From contig NZ_CP025583.1 of the NCBI RefSeq assembly GCF_002865605.1, positions 476,501 to 540,500 on the forward strand: DNA of 64,000 nucleotides, in the 5' to 3' direction. The translations under genes were made by a program, and so were the position numbers. Below, piece after piece: positions 42,159-53,887 of the stretch; the first letter of the stretch is position 1; each line of letters starts with the position of its first letter. Source of the stretch: Paracoccus jeotgali. Lineage in GTDB: Bacteria > Pseudomonadota > Alphaproteobacteria > Rhodobacterales > Rhodobacteraceae. Below the pieces are notes generated by a model. It did not search any database. It was not told where the DNA came from and worked only from the letters and a program-made list of their open reading frames with translations.

Positions 42159-43217
42159 ATGAGCGACACGAACATGGACAAGAAAGCGGCCGACAAGCAA
42201 AAGGCGCTGGACAGCGCGCTGGCGCAGATCGAACGGCAGTTCGGCAAGGGCTCGATCATGAAGCTGGGCGTCGACAACCCGGTGACCGAGATCGAGGCCA
42301 CCTCGACCGGGTCGTTGGGGCTGGATATCGCGCTGGGGATAGGCGGGTTGCCCAAGGGTCGCATCGTCGAGATCTACGGGCCGGAAAGCTCGGGCAAGAC
42401 CACGCTGACCCTGCATTGCGTCGCGGAAGAGCAGAAAAAGGGCGGCGTCTGCGCCTTTGTCGACGCCGAACACGCGCTTGATCCGCAATATGCCCGCAAG
42501 CTGGGCGTCAATCTGGATGAGCTGCTGATCAGCCAGCCGGATACCGGCGAGCAGGCGCTCGAGATCGTCGATACGCTGGTGCGTTCGGGCGCCGTGAGCA
42601 TGGTCGTGATCGACTCGGTCGCCGCGCTGACCCCGAAGGCCGAGATCGAGGGCGATATGGGTGACGCGCAGGTCGGCGCCCAAGCCCGGCTGATGAGCCA
42701 GGCGATGCGCAAGCTGACCGCCTCGATCGGGCGCAGCAATTGCATGGTGATCTTCATCAACCAGATCCGCATGAAGATTGGCGTCATGTTCGGCAGCCCC
42801 GAGACGACCTCTGGCGGAAACGCGCTGAAATTCTATGCCTCCGTGCGTCTCGACATTCGCCGCATCGGCTCGATCAAGGATCGCGACGAGGTGGTGGGCA
42901 ACTCGACGCGGGTGAAGGTGGTCAAGAACAAGGTCGCGCCGCCCTTCCGTCAGGTCGAGTTCGACATCATGTATGGCGAAGGCATCTCGAAGATGGGCGA
43001 GCTGGTCGATCTGGGCGTCAAGGCCGGCGTCGTCGACAAGTCCGGTGCCTGGTATTCCTATGGAGACGAGCGGATCGGCCAGGGCCGCGAGAACGCCAAG
43101 CAATATCTGCGCGACAACCCGGCGCTCGCAACTGAGATCGAAGATAAGATCCGCGCCAGCCATGGTCTCGATTTCGGCAGCCCGGCCGGAGAGGACGCGG
43201 TTCTGGCGGACGAATAG
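42159..43217 (+). CDS. recA: Recombinase RecA
   Basis: A 352-residue DNA strand-exchange ATPase and LexA/SOS co-protease. Walker A is GPESSGKT (74-81); [21 protein letters not shown], the L2 loop region [26 protein letters not shown] (cited as landmarks only in part) and the C-terminal domain are intact. The ATG at 42159 has AAGGAA upstream; another ATG at 42174 would give MDKKAAD. A LexA box lies ahead and a strong terminator behind. Confidence 0.97.
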   Translation: MSDTNMDKKAADKQKALDSALAQIERQFGKGSIMKLGVDNPVTEIEATSTGSLGLDIALGIGGLPKGRIVEIYGPESSGKTTLTLHCVAEEQKKGGVCAFVDAEHALDPQYARKLGVNLDELLISQPDTGEQALEIVDTLVRSGAVSMVVIDSVAALTPKAEIEGDMGDAQVGAQARLMSQAMRKLTASIGRSNCMVIFINQIRMKIGVMFGSPETTSGGNALKFYASVRLDIRRIGSIKDRDEVVGNSTRVKVVKNKVAPPFRQVEFDIMYGEGISKMGELVDLGVKAGVVDKSGAWYSYGDERIGQGRENAKQYLRDNPALATEIEDKIRASHGLDFGSPAGEDAVLADE

Positions 43218-43247
43218 GGCGCGACGCGAGAGACGCGTAACGCAAGG

Positions 43248-43277
43248 AAAAACCCCGGACGCGCGTCCGGGGTTTTT
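43248..43277 (+). terminator. Rho-independent terminator after recA
   Basis: A 14-bp perfect stem (43248-43261 with 43264-43277) whose outer pairs are A-T, giving the T run at 43273-43277. It is nearly symmetric and may also act for the convergent gene at 43337. Confidence 0.93.
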
Positions 43278-43336
43278 ATCATTGCAGCGGGGTGTCGAGC
43301 AGGTGGCGACGACCATCTCGAAGCCTTGATGAGACC

Positions 43337-43669
43337 TCAGTCCCCATCCGTCTCGTCATCGTCCCCGAACCGGGCGTCGTCGTCATATTCATCCTCGCCC
43401 TCGGGGACGTATTTCGCCGAGTTCATGATCGAGCGGTTGTCATGCATCTCGTCCATGACCACGTCGGCCGGAATCTCGCCCATCAGCCATTCGCGCAGTT
43501 CGGCCTTGGCTTCCTCCATCTCGACGCTTTCGGTGGTCGAGATCAGCTTCAGGAAGGCGCGCTGGTCGCCGTCGATCTCGTCGAGGTCAGCTTCGTCCAG
43601 ATCGGGCCAGCGGTCGATGATCGCCTCGTAGAAAGCGGACCAGTTTTCAGCGACATGTTGCCATTTCAT
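43337..43669 (-). CDS. Acidic CsbD-like protein
   Basis: A 110-residue, strongly acidic protein. The first half (MKWQHVAENWSAFYEAIIDR, DLDEIDGDQRAFLKLI) resembles the CsbD general-stress family, where NW, the RW-x-L and the DLD-x-I-x-G pattern recur. The second half is rich in Asp and Glu and ends YDDDARFGDDDETDGD. The ATG at 43669 has AAGGAG upstream. It is convergent with recA. The role is unknown. Confidence 0.65.
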   Translation of the reverse strand: MKWQHVAENWSAFYEAIIDRWPDLDEADLDEIDGDQRAFLKLISTTESVEMEEAKAELREWLMGEIPADVVMDEMHDNRSIMNSAKYVPEGEDEYDDDARFGDDDETDGD

Positions 43670-43748
43670 TGGCAAGCTCCTTCTTGAATTCCGGCCGCGG
43701 CGCGGCCCTCGGTTGCAGAACGACGACGCGCGGCAAGGGGTTCCGTCC

Positions 43749-45620
43749 TCACCCCTTCGGCTCGCGCCACCAGGTTTCCGGCAGAAAGCCCGGATAGTCG
43801 CCGTAAAGCGGGATGCGGTCGGGGAAGTGCAGCTCGGCGTCATGGGCGAGATGGCCGACAGGCGAGAAGCCGGCCGGGATCACATAGCGCCCGGCGGTCA
43901 GCACGCGGTCGAGCGCGTGAACGGCGGCGATGAAATCCTCGCGGCTGTCGGCGTTCAGCATTTCGGTCACCATCGCTTCGGCCGCGGGCGAGTTCATGCC
44001 CATGAAGTTCCGCGTCCCCGGCTCGGTCACGCCGGCCGCGCCCCAATAAAGCAGTTGCTCATTGCCCGGCGACAGCGACAGCGCACGGTCATACCAGGTC
44101 ATGTCGAAGGCGTAGTTGGTCGTCCGTTCGGTATATTGGGCACTGTCCAGAAGCGAGACCCGCGCCTCGATCCCCAGATTGCGCAGCGCCTGCACATAAA
44201 TGTCGGCCATCTGCCGCGTCTCGGCCGCCGTGGTCATGGCGCCGCCCGAGAGGTTCAGCAGGATCTCGAACCGGAAGGGCTCGCCCTTGGCATTCTGCAG
44301 GCTGCCGTCGCGGATGGTCCAGCCGGCCTCTTCCAGCAGCTTCAGGGCGCGGCGCAGCGCGCGGCGGTCCAGCGGCTCGGCGCTGCCCTCGGGCAGGGCA
44401 TAGCCGTCGATGGTGCCGGGCAGCAGATCGGCGGCGAAGGGTTCCAGCAGTTCCAGCTCGCGCCCCTCGGCGGGCGCACCGGGGGTCATCGCCAGCTCGG
44501 AATTGGCGAAATACGAGGTGATGCGCTGATCCTGACCGCCCGAGACGGTGGCGTTGATGAACTGCCAGTTGAACGCCTCGATCATCGCCTGCCGCACCCG
44601 CCAATCAGCGAAGAGCGGGTTTCGCGTGTTCATCACGAAGCCCATGATGCCCGAGGGGCGTTCATTCGGGATGTCGGATTTCACCACCTCGCCCGAGGTC
44701 ACCCGCGGGAAGTTGAACTCGTTTTCCCATTTGCTGGGGCTGAGCTCGCGCCAGACGTCGATCTCGCCGGCCTTGAACGCCTCGAACATGGCGTTGGCGT
44801 CGCCGTAATAATCATAGGTGATGGTGTCGAGGTTGTGCAGACCGCGATTGACCGGCAGATCGCGGCCCCACCAGTCGGGGTTGCGGCGCAGGGTCAGCGC
44901 CCGGCCCGGATCGACGCGGTCGATGGCATAGGGGCCAGAGCCGATGGGCGGCTCGAGCCCGGCGGCCGAGAAATCCTTGTCCTGCCACTGCGCCTTTTTC
45001 AGCACCGGGCGCATCCCCATCAGCAGCACCAGTTCTCGGTCGGGGGTGTTGAAGGTGAAGCGGATCTTGTTCGGCCCGGTCTGTTCCATCTTGGCGACCT
45101 TGGCCCAGGCGCCGCGATAGCGCGGGTGGCCCTGGGTGCCGAGCGTCTCATAGGACCACATCACATCCTCGACCGTGACCGGGCTGCCGTCGGAAAACCT
45201 GGCCTCGTCGCGCAGGGTGAACTCGACCCAGCTGCGATCCGGGGCGGTTTCGATGGTTTCCGCCAGCAGGCCGTAAAGCGTGAACGGCTCGTCAAGGCTG
45301 CGCAGCATCAGCGTCTCGGCCACGACGCCGGGCATGGTATAGATCGGCCAGGCCGGATTGCCCTTGAGCACCCAGGGCTTCAGCGAGTCGAACCCGCCTG
45401 ATTCGGCCAGGCGAATCGAGCCCCCTTTCGGGGCGTCGGGATTGGCATAAGGCAGGTGATCGAAACCCGCCGGAAGGGCAGGTTCCCCATACATCGCAAT
45501 GCCATGCGCGGGTTCGGCATGGGTTGCCAGCGGCATCGCGGCAACAGTCGAGAGCGCCAGCAGCGCGGTGCCCAAGGCACGTCTGATCGCGGAATCGTTA
45601 GGGTTTTTGAAGATTCGCAT
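43749..45620 (-). CDS. Periplasmic solute-binding protein, family 5 (YejA-like)
   Basis: A 623-residue exported binding protein of the peptide/nickel ABC class (SBP_bac_5). A signal peptide ends THAEPA; GIAMYGEPALPAGFDHLPYANPDAPKGG is the YejA-type opening, and VEDVMWSYETL, GSGPYAI and RNPDWWGRDLPVNRG are family segments. E. coli YejA belongs to a peptide (microcin C) uptake system. The permease and ATPase genes are not next to it: the neighbours are a CsbD-like gene and a candidate sRNA, so it is either an orphan or works with components elsewhere. Confidence 0.9.
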   Translation of the reverse strand: MRIFKNPNDSAIRRALGTALLALSTVAAMPLATHAEPAHGIAMYGEPALPAGFDHLPYANPDAPKGGSIRLAESGGFDSLKPWVLKGNPAWPIYTMPGVVAETLMLRSLDEPFTLYGLLAETIETAPDRSWVEFTLRDEARFSDGSPVTVEDVMWSYETLGTQGHPRYRGAWAKVAKMEQTGPNKIRFTFNTPDRELVLLMGMRPVLKKAQWQDKDFSAAGLEPPIGSGPYAIDRVDPGRALTLRRNPDWWGRDLPVNRGLHNLDTITYDYYGDANAMFEAFKAGEIDVWRELSPSKWENEFNFPRVTSGEVVKSDIPNERPSGIMGFVMNTRNPLFADWRVRQAMIEAFNWQFINATVSGGQDQRITSYFANSELAMTPGAPAEGRELELLEPFAADLLPGTIDGYALPEGSAEPLDRRALRRALKLLEEAGWTIRDGSLQNAKGEPFRFEILLNLSGGAMTTAAETRQMADIYVQALRNLGIEARVSLLDSAQYTERTTNYAFDMTWYDRALSLSPGNEQLLYWGAAGVTEPGTRNFMGMNSPAAEAMVTEMLNADSREDFIAAVHALDRVLTAGRYVIPAGFSPVGHLAHDAELHFPDRIPLYGDYPGFLPETWWREPKG

Positions 45621-45704
45621 TCCTGCTGTTGGCCCCCTGCGGCAAAGTTAAGCGATTTCAACCGGCAGCCTATCCGAGCGGCTGGGGCATGACAAACATC
45701 AGCC

Positions 45705-45733
45705 TTGGACTCGGGCGCCGTTTCGCCTATAAA
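45705..45733 (+). promoter_or_regulatory. Sigma-70-type promoter of the candidate sRNA
   Basis: TTGGAC (45705-45710) and TATAAA (45728-45733) with a 17-base spacer, a near-consensus pair rare in this GC-rich sequence. No protein-coding gene starts in the following 75 bases. Confidence 0.7.
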
Positions 45734-45739
45734 TGGTGC

Positions 45740-45815
45740 ACTGCTCGATAGGTTTCTTGCCTGTATGAAACCTGCCTCATGACTTGCGCCCGCCTTGTGC
45801 GGGCGCTTTTTTTTT
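45740..45815 (+). ncRNA. Candidate trans-acting small RNA, about 70-75 nt
   Basis: The stretch has a strong promoter in front and a strong terminator behind, with no open frame of use. Two hairpins are visible: AGGTTTC (45750-45756) pairing with GAAACCT (45767-45773) around a 10-nt loop, and the terminator GCGCCCGC (45786-45793) with GCGGGCGC (45799-45806) followed by nine T (45807-45815). The first loop TTGCCTGTAT and the single-stranded GCCTCATGACTT could base-pair with mRNAs. I do not recognise the family. It might also serve as a leader for the gene at 45909, but the strong terminator argues against that. Confidence 0.6.
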
Positions 45816-45908
45816 ATCCCAGTCCTTCAGCTTGGCCGTGGCAGATCGGCGTTGCGCGCCTGCGCAGGCCGGTCCAACCTGCGCGCAGATTTGAGGAAAG
45901 GACGACAG

Positions 45909-47934
<2,026 letters not shown>

Positions 47935-47970
47935 TCATAGGCTGCGCGCGCGTTTGCGACAAGCGAGGCA

Positions 47971-48297
47971 ATGATGGAAGACCCCGAGATCCGGCTGAAG
48001 CGGCTGCGGATGCGAAGCTGGCGGCGCGGCATGAAAGAGATGGACCTGATCCTCGGCCCCTTTGCCGACACCCAGCTGGCCCAGCTGTCCGAGCCGCTGA
48101 TCGCGCAATACGAGCAGGTGATGGGCGAGAACGATCAGGACCTGTATCTGTGGGTCACCGCCCGCGCGCGCGGCGAAAGCGCCGGCCCGGCCGAGATCGC
48201 GGGCGTGCTTGACGTCATCGCGGATCACGCCTTTGGCCGGCTGGCCGGAAATCCGGCCGAGTTCACCAATCGGCCGCAAATAATCCGGCCCGATTAA
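47971..48297 (+). CDS. sdhE: Succinate dehydrogenase flavinylation factor SdhE
   Basis: A 108-residue SdhE/YgfY (DUF339) protein needed for covalent FAD attachment to SdhA. The conserved SWRRGMKEMDLILGPF carries the RGxxEMD motif. Two ATG codons follow each other at 47971 and 47974; either can be the start, with GCGAGG ahead. It is a lone gene between aspC and a MarR gene. Confidence 0.9.
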   Translation: MMEDPEIRLKRLRMRSWRRGMKEMDLILGPFADTQLAQLSEPLIAQYEQVMGENDQDLYLWVTARARGESAGPAEIAGVLDVIADHAFGRLAGNPAEFTNRPQIIRPD

Positions 48298-48349
48298 CCG
48301 CAGGTTTGGAAATTTGGTCCATGGTCCTCCTGAAGAAAGGGATGACCAG

Positions 48350-48850
48350 ATGACCATTGCACTGAACGGACAACAGATTCGGCCTCAGGGCGATCCGGTG
48401 GCCAGCTATTTCCAGTGTCTGCAACTGCTCGAGCGGCTGCATCGGCTGATGCTGGACCTGATCAAGGATGATTTCGAGCGGGTCGGCCGCAGCGACCTGA
48501 CGCCGGTCCAGGCCCTGCTGCTGTATAATCTGGGCGAGGCCGAGGTCTCGGCGGGCGAGCTGCGGTCGCGCGGCATGTATCAGGGCTCGAACGTGTCCTA
48601 TAACCTGAAAAAGCTGGTCGGGATGGGCTATGTCCTGCACGAGCGATGCGATCAGGACCGGCGCTCGGTCCGGGTCAGGCTGTCGGATCGGGGCCAGCAG
48701 GTGCGCGACCAGATCGGCGAGCTGTTTGCGCGTCACGCGGGCGACCTGGACTGTTCCGGCGTGCTGGACGATCCGCCGCTGGATGCCGTGAACCGGCAAT
48801 GGCGGCGGATCGAGCGGTACTGGGCCGAGCAGATCCGCTATATCTATTAG
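48350..48850 (+). CDS. MarR-family regulator, LdtR/PetP type
   Basis: A 166-residue winged-helix protein. SYFQCLQLLERLHRLMLDLIKD, LTPVQALLLYNLGEAEVSAGELRSRGMYQGSNVSYNLKKL (given here as the dimer and recognition-helix landmarks) and ERCDQDRRSVRVRLSDRG match the LdtR/PetP group of alphaproteobacteria. LdtR of Liberibacter controls an L,D-transpeptidase and osmotic tolerance; PetP of Rhodobacter affects cytochrome bc1 expression. The target here is unknown. The start was set at 48350, where AAAGGGATGACCAG precedes the ATG. Confidence 0.85.
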   Translation: MTIALNGQQIRPQGDPVASYFQCLQLLERLHRLMLDLIKDDFERVGRSDLTPVQALLLYNLGEAEVSAGELRSRGMYQGSNVSYNLKKLVGMGYVLHERCDQDRRSVRVRLSDRGQQVRDQIGELFARHAGDLDCSGVLDDPPLDAVNRQWRRIERYWAEQIRYIY

Positions 48851-48877
48851 CGTCCGCTCCGGTCAGGCGCTGCGGAA

Positions 48878-49303
48878 TTACCAGTGACCGGTGTTTTCCA
48901 TGCTGGCCCAGGGTTCTTTCGGTTCCAGCTTGCCGTCCTGCAGCAGCTCGATCGAGATGTTGTCCGGGCTGCGCACAAAGGCCATGTGACCGTCGCGCGG
49001 CGGGCGGTTGATGGTGACGCCCGCATCCATCAGCTTCTGGCAGAGCGCATAAATATCATCGGTCTGATAGGCGAGATGCCCGAAATGCCGGCTGTCCGAG
49101 GGCAGGCCCTCATCGCCGTCCCAGTTATAGGTCAGCTCGACCGGACATTCCGGCTGGCCGGGCGGGGCCATGAAGATCAGCGTGAAGCGACCCTGCTCGT
49201 TTTCGGTGCGCCGTGTCTCTTCCAGACCCAGCAGGCGATAAAAGGCCATGGACTTTTCCAGATCCTTGACCCGGACCATGGTGTGCAGATAGCGAAGCGA
49301 CAT
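48878..49303 (-). CDS. gloA: Lactoylglutathione lyase (glyoxalase I)
   Basis: A 141-residue VOC-fold enzyme that turns the methylglyoxal-glutathione adduct into S-lactoylglutathione. The metal ligands fit His7 (RYLHTMVRV), Glu in PVELTYNW, His in HFGHLAYQ and Glu in ISIELLQ. AGGAG precedes the ATG at 49303. Monocistronic between a MarR gene and thyA. Confidence 0.93.
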   Translation of the reverse strand: MSLRYLHTMVRVKDLEKSMAFYRLLGLEETRRTENEQGRFTLIFMAPPGQPECPVELTYNWDGDEGLPSDSRHFGHLAYQTDDIYALCQKLMDAGVTINRPPRDGHMAFVRSPDNISIELLQDGKLEPKEPWASMENTGHW

Positions 49304-49441
49304 GATGACTCCTTTGTTCGTCGGCGTTTCGGCACCTTGGCACGCGACGGGCTTGCGCACAAACGATCCTCCATGGCGCTTATTCGGTCTGTTGCGCGTG
49401 GCCTCGGGACGTTATGAAGGGCCCCGGCACAGGAGGGCGGG

Positions 49442-50275
49442 ATGCAGCAATATCATCAGGCGCTGAAAACAATTCTGGACGAGGGTGAGGAGACCACCGA
49501 CCGCACCGGGACCGGGACCATCGCCTGTTTCGGGATGCAGGCGCGCTATCGGCTGTCGGACGGTTTTCCGCTGGTGACGACCAAGAAACTGCATCTGCGC
49601 TCAATCATCCACGAGCTGCTGTGGTTTCTGTCCGGCGACACGAACATCCGCTATCTGAACGACAACAAGGTGCGGATCTGGGACGAGTGGGCCGATGAAA
49701 AGGGCGATCTCGGCCCCGTCTATGGCCAGCAATGGCGGCGTTTCTCGGCGCTTGAACCCGCCGGGACCGACACCGCGGGGCGGCGCGTCTTTTACGCGCG
49801 TCACGTCGATCAGATCGCCGAGCTGGTCGAGAACATCCGCACCAATCCCGACAGCCGCCGGCTGATCGTCTCGGCCTGGAATCCGGGCGAGGTGCCGCGC
49901 ATGGCGTTGCCGCCCTGCCATACGCTGTGGCAGGTCCGCATCATCGGGCGCAAGATGCATCTGCAGCTGTATCAGCGCTCGGCCGACATGTTCCTGGGCG
50001 TGCCGTTCAACATCGCGTCTTACGCGCTGCTGCTGGCGATGCTGGCCCATGTGACCGGCTATGAGGCGGGTGATTTCGTCCATACCCTTGGCGACGCGCA
50101 TATCTATTCCAACCATCTCGATCAGGTGCGGCTGCAACTGTCGCGGACGCCCAAGCCGCTGCCGAAGCTGCGCTTTACCCGCGAGGTGTCCTCGATCTTC
50201 GACTTCCGCTATGAGGATTTCGAGTTTCTGGGCTATGATCCCGACCCGGCGATCAAGGCGCAGGTGGCGGTCTGA
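49442..50275 (+). CDS. thyA: Thymidylate synthase
   Basis: A 277-residue enzyme that methylates dUMP to dTMP with methylene-tetrahydrofolate. The nucleophile is Cys159 in [40 protein letters not shown] and the [12 protein letters not shown] site are all present. It is followed with a one-base overlap (TGATG) by dihydrofolate reductase, which recycles its folate product. Confidence 0.97.
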   Translation: MQQYHQALKTILDEGEETTDRTGTGTIACFGMQARYRLSDGFPLVTTKKLHLRSIIHELLWFLSGDTNIRYLNDNKVRIWDEWADEKGDLGPVYGQQWRRFSALEPAGTDTAGRRVFYARHVDQIAELVENIRTNPDSRRLIVSAWNPGEVPRMALPPCHTLWQVRIIGRKMHLQLYQRSADMFLGVPFNIASYALLLAMLAHVTGYEAGDFVHTLGDAHIYSNHLDQVRLQLSRTPKPLPKLRFTREVSSIFDFRYEDFEFLGYDPDPAIKAQVAV

Positions 50276-50754
50276 TGCTGTCGCTGGTCGTCGCCCGCGC
50301 GCGGAACGGGGCCATCGGCAAGGATGGCGGCATCCCGTGGCACATCCCCGCCGATCTGGCCTTCTTCAAGCGCGAGACGCTGGGCGGCGCGATCATCATG
50401 GGCCGCCGCACCTGGGAGAGCCTGCCGCGGCAGCCGCTGCCCAGCCGGCTGAACCTTGTCGTTAGCCGCAGTCTGGACCTGCCCGGCACCGCCCACCCCG
50501 ATGTGGACAGCGCAATCACCGCCGCGCATGAGGCGGGTCACGCGCGGATCTATGGCATCGGCGGCGCGCGCATCTATCAGGAGATGCTGCCGCAATCCGA
50601 CCGCCTGCTGATCACCGAGGTCGACACCGTCATCCCCGACGCCGACACGTTCTTCCCCGATTTCGACGAGGCCGAGTGGGTCGAGACGCTGCGCCGCCCG
50701 CTGCCCTCGGACGGGCCGGGCTGCGTGCTGCGCGAATTGCTGCGCCGGCGCTGA
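50275..50754 (+). CDS. folA: Dihydrofolate reductase
   Basis: A 159-residue NADPH enzyme that makes tetrahydrofolate. LVVARARNGAIGKDGGIPWHIPADLAFFKRET-type opening (Trp of the Met20 loop and the acidic Asp in PADL), IMGRRTWESLP and YGIGGARIYQEML are seen in order. It is translationally coupled to thyA. The end meets the convergent hydrolase gene 2 bases away. Confidence 0.95.
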   Translation: MLSLVVARARNGAIGKDGGIPWHIPADLAFFKRETLGGAIIMGRRTWESLPRQPLPSRLNLVVSRSLDLPGTAHPDVDSAITAAHEAGHARIYGIGGARIYQEMLPQSDRLLITEVDTVIPDADTFFPDFDEAEWVETLRRPLPSDGPGCVLRELLRRR

Positions 50755-50756
50755 GG

Positions 50757-51590
50757 TCAGGCGGCGCGGACCGCCTGCAGCCAAGACCTGATCGCGGCCA
50801 CCGCCTCGGGTTCGTCCAGCCACGGCACATGGGCGCGGTCGGGCACCTCGGCATAGATGGCGTCGGGGCGTTCCTGCTGCATCCGCTGAAACGCGGCCTC
50901 GCCCAGCAGATCCGAATTCGCCCCCCGGATCACCGCGACCGGCATCCCCTGGGTCGCCTGCCACAGCGGCCACAGATCGGGCGCCTCGCCCTGAAAGGCG
51001 GCCAGAAACGCCTCGCGCAGGGCGGGGTCGTAATTGACCTGCAGCCCGTCCGGCGTCTGGACATAGAACCGCCCGGCATCCTCGCGCCAGCGGCCCTTAG
51101 GCACATTGTCGAAGCCCGGCGCCATCTGCGCCATGCGCTGCGCCACCTGGTCCAACGTCTTGGCGGACGGGTTGCGGCCGACATAGTCGAAGATACGCTC
51201 CAGCCCCGTGCGCTCGATCTCGGGGCCGACATCGTTCAGGCACAGCCCGGTCAGGCGGTCATGCGCGATGGCGGCCAGCAGCAGGCCGATCAAGCCGCCG
51301 CGCGAGGTGCCCAGCACCGCCGCGCGCTCGATCCCCAGATGATCCAGCAACGCCAGCGCGTCGCGGGCCTCTTGCGGGACGGTATAGCTGTCGGCGCCGG
51401 TCCGGTCGGACGCGCCGCGCCCGCGATAATCCATGCGGATCAGGCGGACATCGGACAGATGCGGCGCGACGTAGTCGAAATCGGCCATGTTGCGCGTCAG
51501 CCCGGCCAGACACAGCACCGGCAGCCCCTCGCCCTCGTCGCGATAGGCGAGCTTTGCGCCATCGGCGGCGTGAAAGAACTGCGCGCTCAC
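50757..51590 (-). CDS. Alpha/beta hydrolase
   Basis: A 277-residue alpha/beta-fold hydrolase. The nucleophile elbow is GTSRGG, the oxyanion region LCLAGLTRNMADF, the acid probably Asp in AVIRGANSDLLG, and the His in DRAHVPWLDEPE. The reaction is unknown. The GTG start at 51590 overlaps the fabI stop codon as GTGA, so it is the third gene of a fabB-fabI-hydrolase operon. Confidence 0.85.
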   Translation of the reverse strand: MSAQFFHAADGAKLAYRDEGEGLPVLCLAGLTRNMADFDYVAPHLSDVRLIRMDYRGRGASDRTGADSYTVPQEARDALALLDHLGIERAAVLGTSRGGLIGLLLAAIAHDRLTGLCLNDVGPEIERTGLERIFDYVGRNPSAKTLDQVAQRMAQMAPGFDNVPKGRWREDAGRFYVQTPDGLQVNYDPALREAFLAAFQGEAPDLWPLWQATQGMPVAVIRGANSDLLGEAAFQRMQQERPDAIYAEVPDRAHVPWLDEPEAVAAIRSWLQAVRAA

Positions 51591-52375
51591 AGGTTTTCGC
51601 TCTGCGGCATGCCGAGGACGTGATAGCCGCCATCGACGGTCACGATCTCGCCCGTGGTGCAGGCGCCCCATTCGCTGGTCAGCCAGACCGCCGTCCCCCC
51701 GATCGCCTCGAGCGTCGCGTTCGCGCGCAGCGGCGCGTTGGCCTGGGTGTGGCGGAAGGTCTTGCGCGCGCCGCCGATGGCGGCCCCGGCCAGCGTTTTC
51801 ATCGGGCCCGGGCTGACCGCGTTGACGCGGATGCCGTCGGGGCCGAGATCGTTGGCCAGATAGCGCACCGACGCCTCGAGCGCGGCCTTGGCCACGCCCA
51901 TCACGTTATAAAACGGTGTGACCCGGTTCGACCCGCCATAGGTCAGCGTCAGGATCGAGCTGCCCGGCCCCATCAGCGGATGCGCGCGGCGCGCCACGTC
52001 GATCAGCGAATAGCAAGAGATATCGAGCGAATTCTTGAAGTTCTCTCGGCTGGTGTCGACAAAGCGGCCGGTCAGCTCGTCCTTGTTGGAATAGGCGATG
52101 GCGTGGACGACGAAATCCAGCCGCCCCCAGTCATTGCCGATCCGCTGAAACGCCGCGGCGAGGCTGTCGTCATCGGTCACATCGACGTCGATCAGCAGGT
52201 CGGAGCCGACCGATTCCGCCAGCGGCTTGACCCGCCCCGCGAACATGTCGCCCTGATAGCTGAAGGCCAGTTCCGCCCCCTGCGCCGCCATGGCCCGCGC
52301 GATCCCCCAGGCAATCGAGCGTTCATTCGCGACGCCCATGATCAGCCCGCGCTTGTTCTTCAGCAGATCTCCCAT
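51587..52375 (-). CDS. fabI: Enoyl-ACP reductase
   Basis: A 262-residue NADH-dependent enzyme that completes each round of fatty acid elongation and is the triclosan target. GLIMGVANERSIAWGIA binds the cofactor, and Tyr and Lys of the catalytic pair sit in TPFYNVMGVAKAALE. I chose the ATG at 52375 because AGGAG lies eight bases ahead; a GTG at 52384 overlapping the fabB stop is an alternative. The gene follows fabB directly. Confidence 0.94.
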   Translation of the reverse strand: MGDLLKNKRGLIMGVANERSIAWGIARAMAAQGAELAFSYQGDMFAGRVKPLAESVGSDLLIDVDVTDDDSLAAAFQRIGNDWGRLDFVVHAIAYSNKDELTGRFVDTSRENFKNSLDISCYSLIDVARRAHPLMGPGSSILTLTYGGSNRVTPFYNVMGVAKAALEASVRYLANDLGPDGIRVNAVSPGPMKTLAGAAIGGARKTFRHTQANAPLRANATLEAIGGTAVWLTSEWGACTTGEIVTVDGGYHVLGMPQSENL

Positions 52376-52380
52376 CTGCG

Positions 52381-53610
52381 TCACTCCTGAAATTTCGACA
52401 TGACAAGCGAGGCGTTGGTGCCGCCGAACCCGAAGCTGTTCGACAGGACCGAATCGAAATCCACATCGTCGACGCGTTTCAGGGCGATTTCCTCGGGCTT
52501 CAAATCGGGGTCGAGTTCGGTGACGTTGGCCGAGGCCGAGATGAAGCGGTTCTGCATCATCAGCAGGGAATAGATCACCTCATGCACGCCGGTCGCGCCG
52601 AGGCTGTGGCCGGTCAGCGATTTGGTCGAGGCGATGGGCGGGGTCGAGCCCTCGCCAAAGACGCGGCGGATGGCCTTGACCTCGCCGATGTCGCCGACCG
52701 GGGTCGAGGTGCCGTGGGCGTTGATATAGCTGATCTTGCGGTCCTTGGGCAGGGTCGCCAGCGCCACGCGCATCGACCGCTCGCCGCCCTCGCCCGAGGG
52801 CGCCACCATGTCGTGGCCGTCCGAGGTCGCGCCATAGCCGGTCACTTCGGCATAGATCCTGGCGCCGCGGGCGCGGGCGTGTTCCAGTTCTTCCAGCACC
52901 ACGACGCCGCCGCCGCCGGCGATGACGAAGCCGTCGCGGGTGACGTCATAGGGCCTTGAGGCGGTTTCGGGCGTGTCGTTGTATTTCGACGACATCGCGC
53001 CCATCGCGTCGAACAGGCAGGACAGCGTCCAGTCCAGTTCCTCGCCGCCGCCGGCGAACACGATGTCCTGCTTGCCCATCTGGATCTGTTCGACGCCATT
53101 GCCGATGCAATGGGCCGAGGTCGAGCAGGCCGAGGTGATCGAATAGTTCACGCCCTTGATGCGGAACGGCGTCGCCAGACAGGCGCTGTTGGTCGAGGAC
53201 ATGCAGCGTGTGACCATGAACGGCCCCATGCGCTTGGGGCTGCCCTTTTCGATGACGATCTGATGGGCGTCAAAGAAGTTGCTGGTCGACGGCCCGCCCG
53301 ATCCCATGATCAGCCCGCTGCGCGGGTTCGAGACGTCGCTCTCCTCCAGCCCGGAATCGGCGATCGCCTGCTCCATCGCAAGGAAGTTATAAGCCGCGCC
53401 CGGACCCATGAAGCGCAAGTTGCGCTTGTCGATATGATCCTCGAGCTTGATCTGCGGCATGCCGTGAACCTGGCTGCGAAAGCCATGCTCGGCATATTCG
53501 GGGGCGAACACGATGCCCGAGCGACCGACCCTCAGGCTTTCGGTGACTTCGGCGGCATTGTTGCCGATGGGCGAGATGATCCCCAGCCCGGTGATGACGA
53601 CACGGCGCAT
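52381..53610 (-). CDS. fabB: Beta-ketoacyl-ACP synthase I
   Basis: A 409-residue condensing enzyme for unsaturated fatty acid synthesis. The active-site Cys162 is in [11 protein letters not shown], and the two histidines are in [11 protein letters not shown] and [18 protein letters not shown] precedes the ATG at 53610. It forms an operon with fabI, but fabA, which usually comes just before fabB, lies 3.8 kb further up the same strand. Confidence 0.96.
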   Translation of the reverse strand: MRRVVITGLGIISPIGNNAAEVTESLRVGRSGIVFAPEYAEHGFRSQVHGMPQIKLEDHIDKRNLRFMGPGAAYNFLAMEQAIADSGLEESDVSNPRSGLIMGSGGPSTSNFFDAHQIVIEKGSPKRMGPFMVTRCMSSTNSACLATPFRIKGVNYSITSACSTSAHCIGNGVEQIQMGKQDIVFAGGGEELDWTLSCLFDAMGAMSSKYNDTPETASRPYDVTRDGFVIAGGGGVVVLEELEHARARGARIYAEVTGYGATSDGHDMVAPSGEGGERSMRVALATLPKDRKISYINAHGTSTPVGDIGEVKAIRRVFGEGSTPPIASTKSLTGHSLGATGVHEVIYSLLMMQNRFISASANVTELDPDLKPEEIALKRVDDVDFDSVLSNSFGFGGTNASLVMSKFQE

Positions 53611-53887
53611 ACACGCTCCTTCATTTCCTGCCATTGCGATCGGCGCTGTCTGCGCGACCCAATTTGACGCGACGATAAGGCCGCGCCGCCTGACAGACAA
53701 GACGCGCGGCCCGGAAACGACGCCCGAAGGCCCCGCCGCGCCGGGTTTGCGCCTGCCAGCCTAGCCGATTTGCCCATGCCCAGAAAGTCGCGCATTGCCT
53801 CTGGGCGGGGCGCGCATCTGCGGGCATAAGATGGCGCGGACGCAAATGCTGACCCAAGGGCAGCACGGAAAACAACAGGAGACCGAC

